From Holophaga foetida DSM 6591 (lineage in GTDB: Bacteria; Acidobacteriota; Holophagae; Holophagales; Holophagaceae): a DNA stretch of 64,000 nucleotides. How positions within the stretch are numbered: the first letter of the stretch is position 1; each line of letters opens with the position of its first letter. A program made the position numbers and the translations under genes. The stretch lies in contig NZ_KI912268.1 in NCBI RefSeq assembly GCF_000242615.2, positions 3,146,690-3,210,689 on the forward strand. Reading direction: 5' to 3'. The notes under the pieces are model-generated. The model made no database searches, was not told where the DNA came from, and saw only the letters and a list, made by a program, of their open reading frames with translations. Positions 59,607 through 64,000 of this stretch are shown here, piece after piece.

Positions 59607-61471
59607 GGGGCCTCCCCCTCCTCATCAGGCTGGAAGGAGGAGAACGGCTTGACCGCCGGGGGTGGCAAGGGCTTGACGGGGCGCTGGATGAACCAGTATT
59701 CGCAGAGTTTCTTGGCGATGGGGGCCGCGCTGCTGGCACCGAATCCGGCGTTCTCCACCACGACTGCGAAGGCGATCTGGGGATTGCCGTGGGGCGCATA
59801 CCCGGCGAAAAGACCATTGTCCCGGAGCTTCTTGGCCAGGCCAGCATAGTGGGAGCGATCTACGAAGGTGGTGACTTGGCTGGTGCCGGTCTTGCCAGCG
59901 ATGGCCAGATTGGGCATGGCGATGCTGCGGGCTGTGCCGTTGCGCACCACCTCGTTGAGTCCCTGATCCAGCGCGGCCCAGGTATTCGGATCCATGCCGG
60001 AGTTCTGGGTGGGTGGGGGGGGGATGGGGGCCAGCTTGCCTGTTGTCTCGTCACGCATTCCGTAGAGCAAGTGGGGCGTGAAGAGCTTTCCCCGGGTGGC
60101 CAGGGCCGCGTAGAACCGTGCGAGCGAAATGGGCGTGACGCCGTTGGCACCCTGGCCGATGGATACGCTGATGGTCTCGCCCGCGTACCACTTGGGTTCC
60201 TTGGGGCGGGCCTTTTTCACCCATTCCCGGCTGGGCACCCGGGAAGCCGACTCATGGAGGAGATCCACACCGGTGCGGTCAGCCAACCCGTATTTCACGG
60301 CAGCGGCGTGGATTTCATCGATATCCAGGCGCTGGCCCAGCTCGTAGAAGTAGATGTCGCAACTGACTGTAATGGCCTGGATCAGATCCACGGACCCATG
60401 GACGCCGTCGCAGCGGAAGTCCCGCCCGTAAAAGTTCTTGTGGCCGCTGCAGGTGAAACGCGTGCTGGGGGTGATGATGCCCTTGTCCAGGGCCGCCAGG
60501 GCCGTCAGGAGCTTGAAGGTGGACCCCGGGGGGTAGAGGCCCTGGGTGGCCCGGTTCAGCATGGGGCGCACGGGGTTCTGCCAGAATTCCTTCACCTGCT
60601 CCTGGGTGAGTCGGTTCAGGAACAGGTTGGGATCGTAGGAGGGGCTGGAATACATGGCCAGGATCCCGCCATCCCTGAGATCAATGACGACTCCGGCTCC
60701 GTTCTCGGTGCCGAAGGACTCCTGGAGCACTCGCTGGAGGCCTGCGTCCAGGGTGAGGAAGACGCTCTTGCCCGGAACGGATTCCATAAGACCCCGGAGG
60801 GCCACCTCGCGGCCCAGATGATCCACCACGATGCGACGCTCACCGTCCACGCCCTTCAATATCTCGTTGTGACTGGCTTCCAGACCGCTTTTCCCGATGA
60901 TCTCGCCCAGCTGGTACTTGCCAGGGGTTTTTTTCATCAGGCTCTCGTCCACCTCACCCACATAGCCAAGCAGGTGTCCGGCGAGATCCTGGCCCAGATA
61001 GACCCTTCGCGGGGCGGTCTCGATGCTCAGAAACGGGAAGCGCGCCCGCAGGAGTTCCGCCTGAGCCAGCCCCACCTCGTCCAGGTTGTCCTGGATGATC
61101 ACCATCCGGTTGCTTCCAGCCTGGCGGCTGGCCTGGATGCGCCGCTTCAGATCGATGGGGTCGCGCTGGAGCGCCAGGGCCAGGGCCTCGATCAGGGCCG
61201 GGTCTTTGGGAAGCTCCTCGGCCTGGATGACCAAGTGCAGGGCTCGGCGATTGTCCACCAGCTTGTTGCCGTTGCGGTCATAGATGACTCCCCGGGGAGC
61301 CGGGCTTGTGCGGGTCTTGATGGCTTGGCGATCTGCCATTTCCCGCATCTCGCGGCGCTTCACGAGCTGGACCCAGCCATAGGCTGCGAGAAGCCCCAGG
61401 ATCATGAGCCAGGCCAAGACCTTGCCCAGCTCCAGTCGCTTGATGATCAGATGGCGTCCGCGGGAATCCAG
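59603..61471 (-). CDS. mrdA: Penicillin-binding protein 2
   Basis: A 622-residue (from CTG 61471) transpeptidase of cell elongation. One N-terminal helix, a pedestal domain (TRTSPAPRGVIYDRNGNKL), then the transpeptidase: GSTFKL (S-x-x-K), VSCDIYFYELG (S-x-N-like C-D), and GKTGTSQ (K-T-G). The first ATG/GTG/TTG-type codon is TTG 61417, which would remove the basic cytoplasmic start. The frame is open back to the mreD TGA at 61475, and a perfect GGAGGTGA sits just ahead of CTG 61471 (spacing 3 from its last base), so CTG initiation is likely. The predicted N-terminus is then LDSRGRHLIIKRLELGK before the helix. It is coupled to mreD and rodA. Confidence 0.94.
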   Translation of the reverse strand: MDSRGRHLIIKRLELGKVLAWLMILGLLAAYGWVQLVKRREMREMADRQAIKTRTSPAPRGVIYDRNGNKLVDNRRALHLVIQAEELPKDPALIEALALALQRDPIDLKRRIQASRQAGSNRMVIIQDNLDEVGLAQAELLRARFPFLSIETAPRRVYLGQDLAGHLLGYVGEVDESLMKKTPGKYQLGEIIGKSGLEASHNEILKGVDGERRIVVDHLGREVALRGLMESVPGKSVFLTLDAGLQRVLQESFGTENGAGVVIDLRDGGILAMYSSPSYDPNLFLNRLTQEQVKEFWQNPVRPMLNRATQGLYPPGSTFKLLTALAALDKGIITPSTRFTCSGHKNFYGRDFRCDGVHGSVDLIQAITVSCDIYFYELGQRLDIDEIHAAAVKYGLADRTGVDLLHESASRVPSREWVKKARPKEPKWYAGETISVSIGQGANGVTPISLARFYAALATRGKLFTPHLLYGMRDETTGKLAPIPPPPTQNSGMDPNTWAALDQGLNEVVRNGTARSIAMPNLAIAGKTGTSQVTTFVDRSHYAGLAKKLRDNGLFAGYAPHGNPQIAFAVVVENAGFGASSAAPIAKKLCEYWFIQRPVKPLPPPAVKPFSSFQPDEEGEAP

Positions 61472-61474
61472 AGC

Positions 61475-61957
61475 TCACCTCCGGCGGACTGGCAGGTGGA
61501 GGCGGAGGGAGAGGGTTCCCCAGACCGGAATGGTCAGCAGGACCCAGAGCCATCCCATGCCCCAGGCGTGGGGGCCGGCGGTCAAGCGCACCAAGAGGTG
61601 GGTGAGAACGAAGTGACCCAGGGAGAAGGCTGCCAACTGCCCCCAGTAGGAGGTTTTGTGGTCCGGCGGCCTGTTCTTGAAGTGCCATTGGGTCAGGGCG
61701 CAAAGGGTCATGTTGGCCAGGGCCGTGCCACCCATCTGGGGGTACATCCGGAGGCTGCCTTCCAGAATCCAGCCTCCGGCAGCGGCCCAGAGCATGGCCA
61801 CCAGAGGGGATTCAAAGCCGGAGGCCACCGCAAGCACCAGGAATGCTTGGAAGATCGCCTGGGGGCCGGGCCAGGGGCTGGACAGGATGATGGCTGCGAA
61901 GCAGAGAAGGCCGAGGGCGCAGCGCCAGACTGGGGCCAGGGGGGCGGGCTGGCTCAT
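61475..61957 (-). CDS. mreD: Rod-shape protein MreD
   Basis: A 160-residue membrane protein with five to six helices, matching MreD length. Segments such as AIFQAFLVLAVASGFESPLVAMLWAAAGGWILEGSLRMYPQMGGTALANMTL carry the family G-W-x-x-D/E-x-x pattern. MreD links MreC with the PBP2-RodA pair. It overlaps mreC by 4 bp (61954-61957), and the PBP2 frame begins just 3 bases beyond its TGA. Confidence 0.9.
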   Translation of the reverse strand: MSQPAPLAPVWRCALGLLCFAAIILSSPWPGPQAIFQAFLVLAVASGFESPLVAMLWAAAGGWILEGSLRMYPQMGGTALANMTLCALTQWHFKNRPPDHKTSYWGQLAAFSLGHFVLTHLLVRLTAGPHAWGMGWLWVLLTIPVWGTLSLRLHLPVRRR

Positions 61958-62817
61958 GGCTTGACCTTCCCTTCACGGGGGGCGGGGACAGGAAGGTCGA
62001 TCCTGGGCTGGGTGGGAAGAATGAGCACCTGGTGCACCCGATTCAGAGGGGCCGCCAGGGCGACATCCACCTGGAGCTCCGGCCCCTCGGGGCGGCTGCC
62101 CACCACGTAGCCCACCAGGAGTCCCCGGGGGAAGACCCGGTCCAGACCGGATGTATACACGGGCTCGCCCACCTGGACCACTTCCTGGCTGCCGATGTAG
62201 CGGATCTCCGCCCGGCCTGGGCCCACCCCCTGGAGTACACCGGTTGCACGGCTCTGGGCCAGCATGACAGCGGTGGACGAGTTGTAGGCATCCAGGGGGA
62301 GGAGGCTGGACTCCCGCTGGGAGACCTCCCAGATCCGGCCCACCACGCCCTCGGGGCAGAACACCCCCTGGTCCCTCACCAAGCCTGCATCCAGGCCCTG
62401 GTCCAGGATCATTCCCCCGAAGGGGGCGGTCCGCACATTGACCATGACCCGGGCGGCTTTCATCTCAAGGGGGACCTGCTTCTTCAGGCCCAGGATGCGG
62501 ATGGCTTCATCGGCCTCCTGGAGGCGCGGGGCCTGGCGGGCGTTCTCCATCTGGAGGCTCTCAAGCCGCTGGCGGACCATGGCCAGCTCGTACTGGGCCC
62601 GTTCCAGATTCCGGGTGTGTTCGGCCCTGTTGGCCCGACTCCGCAGCAGGGGGGCCGAGAGCTTCTGGACTGGCCAGGAGAGGGTGCCCAGCAGGGCTTG
62701 CCAGCGAGTGGAATGCCCATGGCCGAGGACCACCCATCCGAGGTGGCCCAGCCAGAGGGCCAGGATCGCATAGCGGCGCCTTCCGGCTGGGGTCCACCCC
62801 CAGGGGCGCGGCCTCAC
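61954..62817 (-). CDS. mreC: Rod-shape protein MreC
   Basis: A 287-residue protein starting at GTG 62817, with one N-terminal helix (YAILALWLGHLGWVVLG), a coiled coil (about 50-105, AEHTRNLERAQYELAMVRQRLESLQMENARQ) and the beta-rich MreC domain: MILDQGLDAGLVRDQGVF (family D-K-G-x-x-x-G-V-x-x), GVVGRIWEVSQRESSLLPL and AQSRATGVLQGVGPG. It forms the periplasmic scaffold activating PBP2. It follows mreB by 49 bp and overlaps mreD. Confidence 0.94.
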   Translation of the reverse strand: MRPRPWGWTPAGRRRYAILALWLGHLGWVVLGHGHSTRWQALLGTLSWPVQKLSAPLLRSRANRAEHTRNLERAQYELAMVRQRLESLQMENARQAPRLQEADEAIRILGLKKQVPLEMKAARVMVNVRTAPFGGMILDQGLDAGLVRDQGVFCPEGVVGRIWEVSQRESSLLPLDAYNSSTAVMLAQSRATGVLQGVGPGRAEIRYIGSQEVVQVGEPVYTSGLDRVFPRGLLVGYVVGSRPEGPELQVDVALAAPLNRVHQVLILPTQPRIDLPVPAPREGKVKP

Positions 62818-62866
62818 GGGAGCAGCCCCGCAGGATGGCGGCGGGATCGACAGCGCTTCATTGCGC

Positions 62867-63910
62867 TCAGTCCAGGATCTGGATGCGCCTCAGGAAGGGG
62901 ATGTCCTCCAGGAGCACTGCGGTGCCACGGACCACGGCCGTCTCGGGGTTTTCGGCGCGATAGCAGGGGAGGTGGGTCTCCTTGCTGATGCGGATGTCCA
63001 GTCCCTGGATCTTGGAGCCACCGCCGGTGAGGCAGATGCCGCGCTCAATGAGGTCCGCAGCCAGCTGGGGAGGGGTCTCGTTGAGCGCTTTGCGCACCAG
63101 ATCCACAATGGCGCTGATGGGATCCGCCAGGGCCTCCCGGATCTCGTTGTCGTTCAGGGTGAGCGTCTTGGGCAGGCCTTCGAACTGATCCCGGCCGGAG
63201 ACGGTCATGGTGCGGACCTTGTCGGAGGGGAAAGCTGAGCCGAGGTTCCACTTCACCTCCTCCGCCGCCGCTTCGGAGATGAGCACATTGTACTTCTCGC
63301 GGATGTAGGTGATGATTGCCTCGTCCATCTCGTCACCGGCGATGAGGAGGGAGTCCGAGAACACCTTGCCGTTGTAAGAGATGACAGCCACGTCCGTGGT
63401 GCCGCCGCCCACATCCACGATCATGCAGCCCCGCTTCTCGTTGATGGCCAGCCCGGCGCCGATGGCGGCGACCATGGTCTGGTCGACGAGAAAGACTTCG
63501 CCGGCCTTGGCGTCGTAGCAGACCTGCTTCACAGCGCGGCGGGCTACCTGGTGGGCCCGGGGCGGCACGCTCACCACGATGCGCGTGCGGGCCAGGCCGC
63601 GGTTGGGGCGGGCCTTCTTGATGAATGCGGCCAGCATCTTCTCGGCGGCATCCACCTCATAGATCATGCCGTCCTTCATGGGGCGGATGGTGACAACACC
63701 CTGAGGGGCGCGGCCGAGGAGCTGCTTGGCCTCGTCGCCCACAGCTTCGACTTCGTGGGTGGAGGTATTGAGAGCTACGATGGACGGCTCGTAAATGATG
63801 ATCCGTCCAGACTGCTTGGTGTGTATCAGCACCGAGGCGGTGCCCAGATCGATGGCGAGATCCGAGGTGAACAGGTTCGACCAGAATTGAGTCTGAAAAG
63901 GGTTGGGCAC
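62867..63910 (-). CDS. mreB: Rod-shape actin-like protein MreB
   Basis: A 347-residue actin homologue that guides the elongation machinery. SDLAIDLGTASVLIHTK (phosphate 1; usual family T-A-N), VVSVPPRAHQVARRAVKQ, the connecting loop LVDQTMVAAIGAGLAI, GCMIVDVGGGTTDVAVIS (phosphate 2) and GICLTGGGSKIQGLDIRI (adenosine motif) are all in place. The amphipathic N-terminus MPNPFQTQFWSNLFTSD is of membrane-binding type. It is the first gene of the mreB-mreC-mreD-mrdA-rodA operon; the 90 bp ahead of it within the window show no gene. Confidence 0.97.
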   Translation of the reverse strand: MPNPFQTQFWSNLFTSDLAIDLGTASVLIHTKQSGRIIIYEPSIVALNTSTHEVEAVGDEAKQLLGRAPQGVVTIRPMKDGMIYEVDAAEKMLAAFIKKARPNRGLARTRIVVSVPPRAHQVARRAVKQVCYDAKAGEVFLVDQTMVAAIGAGLAINEKRGCMIVDVGGGTTDVAVISYNGKVFSDSLLIAGDEMDEAIITYIREKYNVLISEAAAEEVKWNLGSAFPSDKVRTMTVSGRDQFEGLPKTLTLNDNEIREALADPISAIVDLVRKALNETPPQLAADLIERGICLTGGGSKIQGLDIRISKETHLPCYRAENPETAVVRGTAVLLEDIPFLRRIQILD

Positions 63911-64000
63911 GTCAACTCCAAGGGACCCTCAAGGATGCCACGGAACTGGGGTTCCCACAAAACCCAGGAGCCTGTCATCCTGGATCGTTACGGCAAAGGA

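Overview
The window is GC-rich bacterial chromosome from a Gram-negative, flagellated organism. Gram-negative character is shown by a heptosyltransferase (waaF), TonB-dependent outer-membrane receptors and a VgrG spike. The gene mix (rod-shape operon, B12 salvage, thiC, an FtcD of unusual build, a PhlG/phloretin-hydrolase-like enzyme, a sigma-54-controlled methyltransferase-like/flavoprotein operon) would fit an anaerobic or facultative aromatic-compound degrader such as Acidobacteriota class Holophagae (Holophaga/Geothrix-like). That placement is inference from gene content, not from a marker search. No rRNA, tRNA or CRISPR array was seen.

Layout. 1-331: 3' end of an IS66-type element. It abuts an 18-codon remnant of a cargo gene and a minus-strand type VI secretion cassette (vgrG, a secreted accessory/immunity-like protein, a small putative effector, and a second, AT-richer paralogue of the accessory protein), 328-5881. 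6012-12972: housekeeping genes (citrate synthase, ftcD with a zinc-finger-like insertion, folK, queF, a B12-type radical SAM protein, waaF). 12973-15200: a Fic remnant, a 32-bp palindrome, four operator-like repeats and a hipBA toxin-antitoxin pair. 15604-18014: mannose-nucleotide genes (split PMI and manC), a small basic secreted protein and a CheZ-like phosphatase. 18218-20050: thiC. 20098-23617: flagellar export genes fliO-fliP-fliQ-fliR-flhB, interrupted by a hairpin-forming repeat between fliQ and fliR.

23670-28639 is a compact regulated unit. A GAF/PAS/AAA+/Fis activator on the minus strand lies divergent from a sigma-54 promoter that drives a UroD/MtaA-like protein and a secreted FAD-dependent reductase. 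28784-36573 is a cobalamin uptake locus: btuB-btuF-btuC-btuD, plus a second btuB-btuF pair, each behind its own AdoCbl riboswitch. 36956-41982: a homocysteine methyltransferase/MTHFR fusion, an MFS exporter, an XRE-type regulator and an IclR regulator. 42002-45808: an LPP20-like protein and a copper set (copZ, a CsoR/RcnR-family repressor, copA). 45938-49302: kdpD and a frameshifted kdpE.

49292-57256: a rhodanese-like membrane protein without its catalytic Cys, lgt-rluD, a HIT-like protein, a DegT-type aminotransferase, a 316-bp nested inverted-repeat element, a phlG-like/EthD operon and a second pseudouridine synthase. 57394-63910: a PstS-like binding protein and the complete rod-shape operon mreB-mreC-mreD-mrdA-rodA.

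The best candidates for something undescribed are the VgrG-linked cassette (two secreted discoidin-like paralogues flanking a small cargo protein, with a decayed third unit at an IS border) and the sigma-54-driven UroD-like/secreted flavoprotein pair with a highly symmetric activator site. Most gene calls are family-level recognition by eye; no searches were run.
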